A program made the translations under genes and the position numbers. From Isoetes taiwanensis (taxonomy: Eukaryota; Streptophyta; Lycopodiopsida; Isoetales; Isoetaceae): a stretch of DNA of 64,000 nt. Positions 23,629 to 35,720 of this stretch are shown here, piece after piece. Where the stretch lies: the NCBI GenBank assembly GCA_021234155.1, contig JAJEKV010000070.1, forward strand, positions 6,508,602 to 6,572,601. Reading direction: 5' to 3'. Below the pieces are notes generated by a model. That model saw nothing but the letters and a program-made list of their open reading frames with translations, was not told the DNA's origin and ran no database searches. Numbering within the stretch: the stretch's first letter is position 1; each line of letters starts with the position of its first letter.

Positions 23629-23722
23629 AGGCGGCTCGATCGAATGGGATTGAAGGCGGCTCGATCGAACGGATCTTGGGCGCTCTGATAGTCGATTGTT
23701 CTTGGGCGCTCTGATAGTAGGT
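23629..23722. repeat. Short tandem duplications
   Basis: GGATTGAAGGCGGCTCGATC occurs twice in a row (unit of about 26 bases), followed by a doubled CTTGGGCGCTCTGATAGT. It lies between the DUF8039-like frame and the accessory gene. Confidence 0.8.
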
Positions 23723-23980
23723 GGCCGATTAGGTGGTAGTAGATTGCCACATATGCGTTTCTTGAAATTAATAATTAATTGTTATCTTGAAATTGCACTA
23801 AAAAGAAAAACACAATTTAAATTTGTAAATGAGCGGGACGGGCGGTTAATTAAGGCGGTATAAATTTAAAAGGACGCGAATTTGAATTTACGGTTGTAAA
23901 TCTGACGGCCTAGATTATGAACGCATACATATAAGTTTAAACCAAAACCCCAGTCTCATATTATCCGCACTTGCAGTTCT

Positions 23981-26900
23981 ATGGCGTCTAGAGGATCTGG
24001 CCGCGGCCGAGGCGCTGGTAGAGGTGGGCGACAGCCCAAAGCACAAATCCCAAGCCTGGAGGCTGCTGAACAAGCAGAAAGCACAAATCCAACAAGCGCC
24101 TCAGGTAATTGATCAGTTCTTGTTCTGTAATTGATTTCTGTGTCCCTTTTTTGTTAGGTTTTTAGGATGTTTTTCTGTAATAATAGAGTAATTCTCCGAT
24201 AAGTAGCATGTGTCCTCTAATATTTGAGTTCATAGGTCCCAAAAATGTATGCTTAATGTGTGGCTAAACAGTATTAAGTAGGTAGTTGTGTTTTTTATAG
24301 TTTGTTGTGTCCTCTGATGAAGATTCAACTCTGTAAGTTGTGGCGTTTATAGTTATTTGTGTCAAAGCCACAGTTGAATAAGGCATTACATTAGTTTCTA
24401 TATCTTGAGATGTAGATTCGACAATTTAAGTTTTATTTTTTATAGTTAGTTATGTCCTGAACATTTTTAGTAGATGAACCTGCTCTGTATTCTTTTCAAA
24501 TCGCGCCAAGCGCGTTTTTGTTAGCTCCAATTAAGTAAATGAACTAGCTCTCTATTCTTTTCAAGTCGCGCCAAGCGCGTTTTTGTTGCATATGTTTCGA
24601 CAGCATATATTTTAGCATGAAAAAATTAACCCATGTGCTGTAATTTCACAGGATCACAAAAGCCAATCAAAAGGAGAAACAAGCAAGGCGAGACCTCTAC
24701 CAACCCGGAAAAGCAAAGGATGATGAAGATGTCATCATTAGGACCTGCAAAGATGTATTGACGTTAGAAGATACATCCGGAATAATAAAGGCTTCAGTGG
24801 AACCTCCATGTCCAGAAGAAGATCTTATAGAGGGGTCAGAATGGTATGTGGAGATATTCAAAACTGGTGGGAAGACATACCTCATCTTCATGTCAAGGGC
24901 AAGAGAGACTGATCAAATGAAGAAGCGAGGAATTCTTATTACATCGCAATCTGGGGGGCGATTCTTTCTGTTACGTGCTGGCTAGTTGAAGTGGGCCAAA
25001 AACATAAGAAGAGCCTAAAGAAGATCAATCGATGCAGTGCGAGCTCTTTTAAAGAGACTGCATTAAGATCAGACGACATGGCCGATAACCTCTTCAAGTT
25101 TGGTGGACGGTTGGCGAGCCATTGACTCCCTACAAGAATATGCGAGGGGCTTACGGTATTGCTCGACGAGCCATTAGCACGAGGCCCCTCGGACCGGTGT
25201 CTACTTACAAAGAAGAAGGATAAGGAAGAAGCTAGTTCTAAAAGCGGAAACCCGCGAAGCGGCAGCAGAGCCTTACAAGTGACGATGACAAGGCCGTGCG
25301 CTTAGAGGCGATGAGCAAGCTCAAAAATATCTCGACAAGTATCCACTTGGGCACGAGCTTCACCCATCCATCCGCGTGGATAGGCTTTTCAGTCCACTAA
25401 AGCCATTTACATCAGCGAGAAGGTATGACAAGCGGCCTCCATGGAGATAGTGAACAGCATGATCGAAAATCGGGGCAAGTGCCAATGCCTACAGATGTAG
25501 TGCGGATGCGATACGAGAGCGAGGAAGGTAATCATGTGGAGCAAAGGCGGAGGACTTCATCGAGAATCGACATACATTTCATGATAATAGATGGCCCAGC
25601 ATTCAATAGAGGCCCCGAAGGTTACGATCAGAAGGCCGCGACATCTTGGGCATCGGTTGTTCTATAAAGGCTGTATACGTCGGCTGCCCGGTTTCTGGCG
25701 GCTCAACCACACACTTAGAGCTAGCGAAATAAAGCGCACTCTGAATGACATGGGAAAAACATTCTTATACAAAAGGTAATTTTCCTCCTTTAGGTTTCGT
25801 TTTCGTATTTGCAAATCACGCCAGGCGCGATTTCATATTTAGAAAACAAATCGCGCCGAACGCGATTTGCCCTCTTGTAAAGAAAACACTTCTGGATTGA
25901 TGAGTCGTTTCTGCGTCAAACAAAAAATCGCGCCCTCCAGCGATTTCATAATAGAATGCTACACGCCCCGCACGCGAATTTGCCTACCCTCGGGAGAAAA
26001 GGCTATCCGTCTAATAGCCAAGCCGCCTCGGGCTAGGCAATTTTAGTGTGTGACGATTTAAATTCTAATATGAAATCGCGCCCGGCGCGTTACTTGTTGA
26101 CGATAAGCGGCTACCGTCAAGTAAGTTTTCTCTTCCACCGATGGAAAATCCGCGGCGCTGGCGGCGATTTGCTGACATGAAACCGCGCCCGGTAGCGATT
26201 TTAAACTAGAAGGATTTATTTCATTCACGATTATGAAGCTTACAACACTACTTGCAGTCCCTATATAGAGCAACTTGGCATGCTTTCGGAACCCGATGGA
26301 TTGAATATGGGAAGCAAATGCCAACAACGAGGGGCCGATCTAAGCGAATTCAAGTTCTTTGGAGAGGACACTTAGTCAGAACGATAATACGAGGACAAAA
26401 CCAAGAGCACCAGGTCAAAGAAAAAAAAAAGGATGAAAAGGGTGATGCTTCCTGAGGAACCAAGCGTGCCCAAGGATGCCTCGCAAGATAGTATTTGCTT
26501 CAGATCCAAAGATGATGGGAGAAATGGAATGAATTACGGGATGCCTACGTCGAGAAGAAGTTGCGATTCACAAGGAAGATTTCCTCTGTTGACACATCAA
26601 TTTTTGATATACATATAACTGAGATGAGGAAGGCTCGAGGATTGGGCGATCAAGAGTTCTTTGTCCGGTTCTAGGCAAAGTTAATCGAAAAAAATTCTTT
26701 ACAAGAAAACCCTCGGCGACAAAGGCTGGCTGGAATCATTTGAAGATGCTGCGGCGAGGTGAAGAATATTAGAGTGCTCAAGAAGGCGGTTGGTGAGGAA
26801 TTACAAAGGCTTACATCGAGTGGTCGTTTGTCGGAGTTAGGACTCATGCAAAAGTATAACGTCTCTAACGGCGACCTTAAGAAGTATGTATTTTGGTCCA

Positions 26901-27653
26901 AGGACTTTGTCAAGCGGCGAGTTGAAGAACGTTGCAAAAGATCGATGGGCTTCACACTAAAGTTGCATCCGACTTGAAAGCGAAAAGTCGCGATGGTGAA
27001 GGCGGAGACTCGGGAGGCGAGTCCACTTTCTTTATCAAGTGTCAACCCGGTTTCAAGTGTGCCTTGCCGGAAGGGTCTTTGGTCCCCATGATATCACACT
27101 CTTAGATCCTTGATAGCCGAGGCACCGGATGGTCGCTTGATGACTATAATCGTTCTTCAACATATGCAATGGTTTCACCACGGAGATGAACTACACAATT
27201 GTCACTATATGTCCCTCCCAGGCATGTCCTATGCATATGCTCTAACTGCTGCAAATGACTTAGAATGCGTGAAAGTCATACGACAGGCGATTCTCATAGA
27301 TGAAAGCGAGGGGCCGGTGACCCGACCGCGAAAGTAAAATTTTTCATGTGCTTATAATTATGATAGCCATGATGGATGATAAGGAATATGAAAGGCTCAA
27401 GGGAAAACCAGATGGAGACAAACTAGCATGGCGATGCTATCGGTTAGATGAACGATATATCTGAAACGTCTTCTATCGGAGCAAGAAGACAAGGGAAGGG
27501 TGTCAAGGTCGTGGAAAGAGTTAGAGGAAGATGAGGAAGAAGAGGATGAAAACGAGGACGACCCAATTCTTGTGGGCCACATTAAGTATGAGCTCCTAAC
27601 ATCACATAAGGGTAAGCTAAACAAGAACGGGTTCTCTATGGACCTTTCCCAGT
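23981..27653 (+). pseudogene. Accessory multi-exon gene of element A, copy 1 (5' part)
   Basis: Exon 1 (23,981-24,104) encodes MASRGSGRGRGAGRGGRQPK, an RG-rich start, and ends at a GTAATT donor. The intron ends at TTCACAG 24,651. The next exon reads DDEDVIIRTCKDVLTLED, then PEEDLIEGSEWYVEIFKTGG. Later parts read MPTDVV, RIDIHFMIIDGPAFNRG (25,490-25,620), a donor after TTCTTATACAAAAG (25,775), WNELRDAYVEKKLRF (26,519 on), LKKYVFWSKDFVKRRVEE (26,875 on) and AEAPDGRLMTIIVLQHMQWF (27,117 on). An acidic EEDEEEEDENEDDPILVG stretch precedes the CACTA insertion at 27,654; the gene resumes at 61,005. Several frameshifts. Family not recognised; conservation in the other copy shows it is a real gene of the element. 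Confidence 0.5.
24498..26202. repeat. GC palindromes in accessory-gene introns, about nine copies
   Basis: Examples: AAATCGCGCCAAGCGCGTTT (24,498), GTCGCGCCAAGCGCGTTTTT (24,565), AATCACGCCAGGCGCGATTT (25,814), AAATCGCGCCGAACGCGATT (25,848), GAAATCGCGCCCGGCGCGTT (26,072), with decayed forms at 25,924, 26,150 and 26,180. All lie in presumed introns or spacers, none in exons. Confidence 0.75.
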
Positions 27654-28247
27654 CACTACAAGGGATAGTCGACGTCCAACGACGTCGCGACGTCGAAACG
27701 GCGAATCGTCGTCGAACATCGGCGACATCGTCGTTCAACGGCGACAACGTCGTTCGGCGTCGTTCAACGACGTTTCTCGGGGCGGCGTGTTCGGTTTGGC
27801 TGCGTGGCATGGTATCTTTAGCTGCCAGGCGGCGGGCTGCGTGTCAAAACCGCGTCGGTGGGCGTCGTTGAAACGGCGTCTCCTAAAGCGACACAGCGGC
27901 GTGGCACATCCGGTTCCGTGGCTTCTTTGACATGCCCGGTGACGCGCATACCGTCATTACCATACGTCGACATGGCGTCGTTGAGCGGCGACTAAAAATC
28001 TGGCGTGACCCGGTCGGCCGTTGGCGACATGCCCACCTCCCTAGGCCATACTGGTACGCCAAAGTGTCACCCGTCGACATGGCGTCGTTAAACGACGCCT
28101 AGAATATCGGCGTGGTGCCGATTTTGCCGGTCCGTGGGGCATCGTCAAAGAGCCACGCTATTGTCGGCCGAGCGCCACGTAAACCTTGTCGTTTAGCGGC
28201 GTCACTAATTTTTGGAGGGGAAAAAAAAAAAAAAAAAAATTTTATCT
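27654..28247. repeat. Element B left subterminal region
   Basis: GC-rich, with many CGTCGTT, AACGACG, GGCGTCGTT and GACGTCG motifs in both directions, ending at an A run (28,220-28,239). Dense short direct and inverted motifs near the termini are where CACTA transposase accessory proteins bind in characterised elements. No coding frame is credible. Confidence 0.7.
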
Positions 28248-29773
28248 TTAATGCATAGTCTCGGACTTATCGTTTGGAATGCCAAAATTACCCTATGGAC
28301 GGTTTTGCTAAAAAACAAGCGACACGCCCCCTACATTGCGGTGTTCAACGACCACCTCCTAGACCACACTCCCGGATCTAGGTTCCGATCCGGCCGTTGA
28401 ATCCTTTGTTCAAGGAACCTGGTCCGAAGGTCAAAAAATCCAACATCCGTCCCGGATAACATATCAAACCCTGGCGTCTGCGGCGGCAATAGAAACCAAA
28501 GTGTTTTGTCGTTCGGACATTGCGGAGGCTCCGTAATGCCGATCCGACTTCGCCACATCGTCCAGAATGCCAAAATTACCCTAGGGACCCAGTTATACGG
28601 TCAATTTTGCAAAAGAAACAAACACTTACGCCCTACATTGCAGTATTTAGCGGACCACCTCCTAGGCCAATTGACTACGAGTGTGTTGCACATGAGATAG
28701 TTTGGCGCTTCTTCGAAGAAGGGCTGGGCTTCGGCCACAAATCTTGGTCCCTAGGGCAATTTCGACGTTCGAGTCCATTGGCGAGAGCAGGATCACGGTT
28801 CCGGAGAGGGGAAGTTGCCCGTCCGTCGCCAGGGCCTTTGGGAGAGGAATTTTGGGGCAAGCTGCTTCCGGGTGGTTTTAGGGTCCACGCTTTCGGCGTC
28901 AACACCCCCCCTCTACATCAAGACCACAAATATGCAAGGTCCTAGTCAAATCGACAAGGATAGAGCCTCGAAGCGTAAACCCTATGAGTTGCCGGGTTCT
29001 AGCGGGGTTTTGCGTTTTGGGTGCCGACTTTTGTCTTTTGCACTTGGGGCGTGGCGATCACATGCGATTGAGAACGCGAAGCAAGGGGCCCGATGGAATG
29101 GAGTTTGGACTGTACTCCTCCCGTTGTGGCGGTTAGAAGTCAAGGGCCGCTTTTTGCGTAGCAAGACATTAAGTAAATTCGTAATTAATGCATAAATACG
29201 GACTTAAATTCTGATTTTTTGTCGACTAGCTTCCTAAGTCATCGCCAACATACAGAGCCAACTTTCAAAAATTTTGGATAAGGTTTAGATCAAATAGTTT
29301 GCACTAGAAACGGTCAGGGCGGCTGTTGTTGGGCAGCCCGGCAGCACACTTGCCCAAGTCAAACAAGGCCAGGACCTTGCAAGGCCTCCTCATTAGAGGG
29401 GAGAGTCCAACCCCGGGAGGCGAGCCCCAAAAAGCTTCCCGAGGCAGCCTTTCTGGCGGCGCCCGCCCGGTGGCGACGCTAAAGACCACACTTCCGGATC
29501 TCGGTTCCGTATCCGGCCGGGTTGAGTCCTTTGTTCAAGGAACCTGGTCCGAGAAGGTCCAAAAAATCCAACATCCGTCCCGGAGAACATATCAAACCAC
29601 TGCGTCTGCGGGCGGCAGTAGAAACCAAAGTGTTTTGTCGTTCGGACATTGCGGAGGCTCCCAAATGCCGATCCGACTTAAGCCACATCGTCGAGAATGC
29701 CAAAATTACCCTAGGGACCAAGTTATCACGGTCGGTTTTGCAAAAGAAACAAACACTTACGCCCTACATTGCG

Positions 29774-29887
29774 GTTTTTTTTTTTTTTTTGAAGAACTGT
29801 GTCAGCAATATATTAAAAGAATGGTAATGTTACAAAGCAAGTGAGGAGGAAGGAGAACCGCCCCAAAGAGACAAAGGATACCTCGAC
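29774..29887 (-). mobile_element. LINE 3' remnant in array unit
   Basis: A T run (poly(A) tail of the minus strand) followed by GAAGAACTGTGTCAGCAATA and CATTACCATTC-type sequence, about 110 bases. It sits between TACATTGCGG and CCACCTCC of the monomer, at the same site in five units. Confidence 0.75.
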
Positions 29888-32800
29888 ACAAGCCACCTCC
29901 TAGGCCAATTGACTACGAGTGTGAGATAGTTTGGCTTCTTCCGAGAAGGGTGGGCTTACGGCCACAAAACTTGGTCCCTAGGGCAATTTCGACGTTCGAG
30001 TCCATTGGCGAGCGATCACGGTTCGGAGAGGGAAGTTGCCCGTCCGGTCGCTGGGGCCTTTGGGAGAGGAATTTTGGGGCAAGCCGCTTCCGGGGTGGTT
30101 TTAGGGTCCGTGCTCGTGTCAACACCTCCCCTCTACATCAAGACACATCGGCCAAAGGTCCTAGTCAACTGACAAGGATAGAGCCTCCAAACGTAAACCC
30201 TATGAGTTGCCGTGTTCTAGCGGGGTTTGCGTTTTGGGTGCCGAGTTTTGGTCTTTTGCACTTGGGGCGTGGCGATCACATGCGCTTGAGAACGCTGAAG
30301 CAAGGGAACTGACGGAATGGAGTTTGGACTCAGACTCCTCCGTTGTGGCGATTAGAAGTCAAGGGCCGCTTTTGCAGTAGCAAGACATTCGTAAATTCGT
30401 AATTAATGCATAGTACGGACTTAAATTCTGATTTTTGTCAGCTAGCTTCCTAAGTCATCGCCAACATCTGAGGCCAACTTTCAAAATTTTTGGATAAGGT
30501 TTAGATCAAATAGTTTGCACTAGAATGTCCGGCCCCGGCAGCTCTGTTGTTGGGCAGCCGAGTGACACACTTGCCCAAGTCAAACAAGGCCAGGACCTTG
30601 CAAGGCCTCCCTCATTAGAGGGGAGAGTCCGAACCCGGGGAGGCGAGCCCCAAAAGCTTCCCAAAGGCAGCCTTTCTGGCGGCCTCCGCCCGGCGTCGAC
30701 GCTAAAGACCACACTCCGGATCTCGGTTCCGTGTCAGGCCGTTGAATCCTTTGTTCAAGGAACCTGGTCCGAGAAGGTCCAAAAATCCAACATCCGTCCC
30801 GGAGAACATATCAAACCCATGAAGCGTCTGCGGGGCGGCAAAGAAAACCAAAGTGTTTTGTTGTTCGAACATTGCGGAGGTTCGAAATGCCGATCCGACT
30901 TAGCCACATCGTCCGCATGCCAAAATTACCCTAGGGACCAAGTTATACGGTCAATTTTGCAAAAGAAACAAACACTTACGCCCTACATTGCGGATTCAAA
31001 GACCCACCTCCTAGGCCAATTGACTACGAGTGTGTTGCACATGAGATAGTTTGGCGCTTCTTCGAGAAGGGTGGGCTTCGGCCACAAAACGTGGTCCCTA
31101 GGGCAATTTCGACGCTTCCTGAGTCCATTGGCGAGAGATGATCACGCCCGGGAGAGGGAAGTTGCCCGTCCGTCGCCCGGGGCCTTTGGGAGAGGAATTT
31201 TGGGGCAAGCCGCTTCGGGTGGTTTTAGGGTCCGTGCTGCTCTCGCCAATACCCCCCTCTACATCAAGACACGGGCGCAAGGTCCTAGTCAATCGACAAG
31301 GATAGAGCCTCCAAACGTAAACCCTATGAGTTGCCGTGTTCTAGCGGGGGTTTGCGTTTTGGGTGCCGAGTTTTGGTCTTTTGCACTTGGGGCGTGGCGA
31401 TCACATGCGCTTGAGAACGCGAAGCAAGGGGAACTGGCGGAATGGAGTTTGGACCTGTGCTCCTCCCGTTGTGGCGGTTAGAAGTCAAGGGCCGCTTTTG
31501 CGGTAGCAAGACATTAAATAAATTCGTAATTAATGCATAGTACGGACTTAAATTCTGATTTTTTGTCGGCTAGCTTCCTAAGTCATCGCCAACATCTCTG
31601 AGGCCAACTTTCAAAATTTTTGGATAAGGTTTAGATCAAATAGTTTGCACTAGAACAGTCCGGCAGCTGTTGTTGGGCGGCCGTGACACACTTGCCCAAG
31701 TCAAACAAGGCCAGGACCTTGCAAGGCCTCCTCATTAGAGGGGAGAGTCCAGAACCCCGGGAGGCGAGCCCCAAAAAGCTTCCCAGGCAGCCTTTCTGGC
31801 GGCCGCCCGCGTGGGGCGCTAAAGACCACACTCCGGGATCTCGGTTCCCGTATCCGGCCGTTGAATCCTTTGTTCAAAGAACCTGGTCGAGAAGGTCCAA
31901 AAATCCAACATCCGTCCGGAGAACATATCAAACCGCTGTTGCGTCCCGCGAGGCGACAAAGTAGAAACCAAAGTGTTTTGTCGTTCGGACATTGCGGAGG
32001 CTCCGAAATGCCGATCCGACTTCGCCACATCGTCCAGAATGCCAAAATTACCCTAGGGACCAAGTTATACGGTCAATTTTGCAAAAGAAACAAACACTTA
32101 CGCCCTACATTGCAGTATTCAGCAGCCACCTCCTAGGCCAATTGACTACGAGTGTGTTGCACATGAGATAGTTTGGCGCTTCTTCGAGAAGGGGTGGGCT
32201 TCTGGCCACAAAACTTGGTCCCTAGGGCAATTTCGACGTTCTGAGTCCATTGGCAGAGACAGATCACGGTTCCGGAGAGGGGAAGTTGCCCGTCCGTCGC
32301 CAGGGCCTTTGGGAGAGGAATTTTGGGGCAAGCTGCTTCCGGGTGGTTTTTAGGGTCCGTGCTCTGGCGTCAACACCCCCCCTCTACATCAAGACACGGC
32401 GCAAGGTCCTAGTCAAATCTGACAAGGATAGAGCCTCCGAAACGTAAACCCTATGAGTTGCCAGGTTCTAGCAGGGTTTGCGTTTTGGGTGCCGAGTTTT
32501 GGTCTTTTGCACTTGGGACGTGGCCGATCACATGCAGTTGAGAACGCGAAGCAAGGGAACTGACGGAATAGAGTTTGGACCTGTACTCCTCCCGTTGTGG
32601 CAGTTAGAAGTCAAGGGCCGCTTTTGCAGTAGCAAGACATTCGTAAATTCGTAATTAATGCATAGTACGGACTTAAATTCTGATTTTTTGTCAGCTAGCT
32701 TCCTAAGTCATCGCCAACATACAGGCCAACTTTCAAAAATTTTGGATAAGGTTTAGATCAAATAGTTTGCACTAGAACAGTCCGGGCAGCCTGTTGTTGG

Positions 32801-33247
32801 GCAGCCGAGCTGGCACACTTGCCCAAGTCAAACAAGGCCAGGACCTTGCAAGGCCTCCTCATTAGAGGGGAGAGTCCGAACCCCAGGAGGCGAGCCCCAA
32901 AAAGCTTCCCCGCAGCCTTTCTGGCGGCGCTCCGCCCGGGGGCGCGCTAAAGACCACACTCCCGGATCTCGGTTCCCGTATCCGACCGTTGAATCCTTTG
33001 TTCAAGGAACCTGGTCCGAGAAGGTCCAAAAAAATCCAACATCCGTCCGGGAGAACATATCAAACCGCGAAGCGTCCTGCGGGCGACAGCGTAGAAACCA
33101 AAGTGTTTTGTCGTTCGGACATTGCGGAGGCTCCGAAATGCCGATCCGACTTCGCCACATCGTCCAGAATGCCAAAATTACCCTAGGGACCAAGTTATAC
33201 GGTCAGTTTTGCAAAAGAAACAAACACTTACGCCCTACATTGCAGTA

Positions 33248-33357
33248 TTTTTTTTTTTTTGAAGAACTGTGTCAGCAATATATTAAAAGAATGGTAATGT
33301 TACAAAGCAAGTGAGGAGGAAGGAGAACTGCCCCAAAGAGACAGTGATACCTCGACA
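33248..33357 (-). mobile_element. LINE 3' remnant in array unit
   Basis: Same remnant and same site as at 29,774. This unit is almost identical to the one around 35,612, which is 2,364 bases further on. Confidence 0.75.
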
Positions 33358-35611
33358 AGCCACCTCCTAGGCCAATTGACTACGAGTGTGTTGCACATGA
33401 GATAGTTTGGCGCTTCTTCGAGAAGGGGTGGGCTTCTGGCCACAAAACTTGGTCCCTAGGGCAATTTCGACGTTCTGAGTCCATTGGCGAGAGCGGATCA
33501 CTGCGTTCGGGAGGGAAGTTGCCCGTCCGTCGCCCGGGGCCCTTTGGGAGAGGAATTTTGGGGCAAGCTGCTTCCGGTGGTTTTAGGGTCCGTGCTCGGT
33601 GTCAACACCTCCCCTCTACATCAAGACCGCAAGAAGGTCCTAGTCAACGACAAGGATAGAGCCTCCGAAAGCGTAAACCCTATGAGTTGCGAGGGTTCTA
33701 GCGGGGTTTTGCGTTTTGGATGCCGAGTTTTTGGTCTTTTGCACTTGGGACATGGCCGATCACATGCATTGAGAATCTTGGAAGCAAGGGGAACCGGGCG
33801 GAATGGAGTTTGGACCTGTACTCCTCCCGTTGTGGCGGTTAGAAGTCAAGGGCAGCTTTTGCGATGCAAGACATTAAAAAAATTCGTAATTAATGAATAG
33901 TACGGACTTAAATTCGATTTTTGTCATTAGCTTCCTAAGTCATCGCCAACATCTGAGGCCAACTTTCAAAATTTTTTGGATAAGGTTTAGATCAAATAGT
34001 TTGCACTAGAACAGTCCCGGCAAAACTGTTGTTGGGCAGCCGAGCTGACACACTTGCCCAAGTCAAACAAGGCCAGGACCTTGCAAGGCCTCCTCATTAG
34101 AGGGGAGAGTCCGAACCCCAGGAGGCGAGCCCCAAAAAGCTTCCCAAGGCAGCCTTTCCTGGCAGCGCTCCGCCAGGGGGGCGTACGCTAAAGACCACAC
34201 TCCCGGATCTCGGTTCCCGTATCCGACCGTTGAATCCTTTGTTCAAGGAACCTGGTCCGAGAAGGTCCAAAAAAATCCAACATCCGTCCGGGAGAACATA
34301 TCAAACGCTTGGGCGTCCCTGCGAGCGGCAGTAGAAACCAAAGTGTTTTGTTGTTCGAACATTGCGGAGGCTCCGAAATGCCGATCCGACTTCGCCACAT
34401 TGTCCAGAATGCCAAAATTACCCTAGGGACCAAGTTATACGGTCAATTTTGCAAAAGAAACAAACACTTACGCCCTACATTGCAGTATTCAGCAGCCACC
34501 TCCTAGGCCAATTGACTACGAGTGTGTTGCACATGAGATAGTTTGGCGCTTCTTCGAGAAGGGGTGGGCTTCTGGCCACAAAACTTGGTCCCTAGGGCAA
34601 TTTCGACGTTCTGAGTCCATTGGCAGAGACAGATCACGGTTCCGAGGAGGGAAGTTGCCCGTCCGTCGCCAGGGCCTTTGGGAGAGGAATTTTGGGGCAA
34701 GCTGCTTCCGGGTGGTTTTTAGGTTCCGTGCTCTGGCGTCAACACCCCCCCTCTACATCAAGACACGACGCTTAAGGTCCTAGTCAAATCTGACAAGGAT
34801 AGAGCCTCCCGAACGCGTAAACCCTATGAGTTGCCGTGTTCCAGCAGGGGTTTGCGTTTTGGGTGCCGAAGTTTTGGTCTTTTTGCACTTGGGGCGTGGC
34901 CGATCACATGCGATTGAGAACGCGAAGCAAGAGGCCGACGGAATAGAGTTTGGACTGTACTCCTCCCGTTGTGGCGGTTAGAAGTCAAGGGCAGCTTTTG
35001 CGAGCAAGACATTAAATAAATTCGTAATTAATGCATAGTGCGGACTTAAATTCTGATTTTTGTCAGCTAGCTTCCTAAGTCATCGCCAACATACAGGCCA
35101 ACTTTCAAAAATTTTGGATAAGGTTTAGATCAAATAGTTTGCACTAGAATCAAGGCAGCTTTGTTGTTGGGCAGCCGTAGCACACTTGCCCAAGTCAAAC
35201 AAGGCCAGGACCTTGCAAGGCCTCCTCATTAGAGGAGAGTCCAACCCCGGGAGGCGAGCCCCAAAAAGCTTCCCGAGGCAGCCTTTCTGGCAGCTCCCCG
35301 CGGGGCGTGACGCTAAAGACCACACTCCGGATCTCGGTTCCGTGTCCGGCCGTTGAATCCTTTGTTCAAGGAACCTGGTCCGAGAAGGTCCAAAAAAATC
35401 CAACATCCGTCCGGGAGAACATATCAAACCGCGAAGCGTCCTGCGGGCGACAGCGTAGAAACCAAAGTGTTTTGTCGTTCGGACATTGCGGAGGCTCCGA
35501 AATGCCGATCCGACTTCGCCACATCGTCCAGAATGCCAAAATTACCCTAGGGACCAAGTTATACGGTCAGTTTTGCAAAAGAAACAAACACTTACGCCCT
35601 ACATTGCAGTA

Positions 35612-35720
35612 TTTTTTTTTTTTTGAAGAACTGTGTCAGCAATATATTAAAAGAATGGTAATGTTACAAAGCAAGTGAGGAGGAAGGAGAACTGCCCCAA
35701 AGAGACAGTGATACCTCGAC
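35612..35720 (-). mobile_element. LINE 3' remnant in array unit
   Basis: Same remnant and site. Several hundred bases around it match the 33,248 unit without change. Confidence 0.75.

Larger units (their letters stand above)
15671..27653 (-). mobile_element. Element A, copy 1 (first part): large TIR transposon
   Basis: Begins with AACCATCATTCAATTAAATT, the same terminus found at both ends of the complete copy (40,237-52,531), and then follows that copy's right end in reverse for kilobases. Gene order is the transposase (minus, 18,891-15,920), the 132-codon ORF (plus, 22,566), a DUF8039-like frame (minus, 23,566-23,204) and the accessory gene (plus, from 23,981). It is cut at 27,654 by the CACTA end of element B and resumes near 61,005. 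The right terminus is not in the window. Relative to the complete copy it carries about 1.9 kb extra between roughly 20,665 and 22,545. Strand is given by the transposase. Confidence 0.85.
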
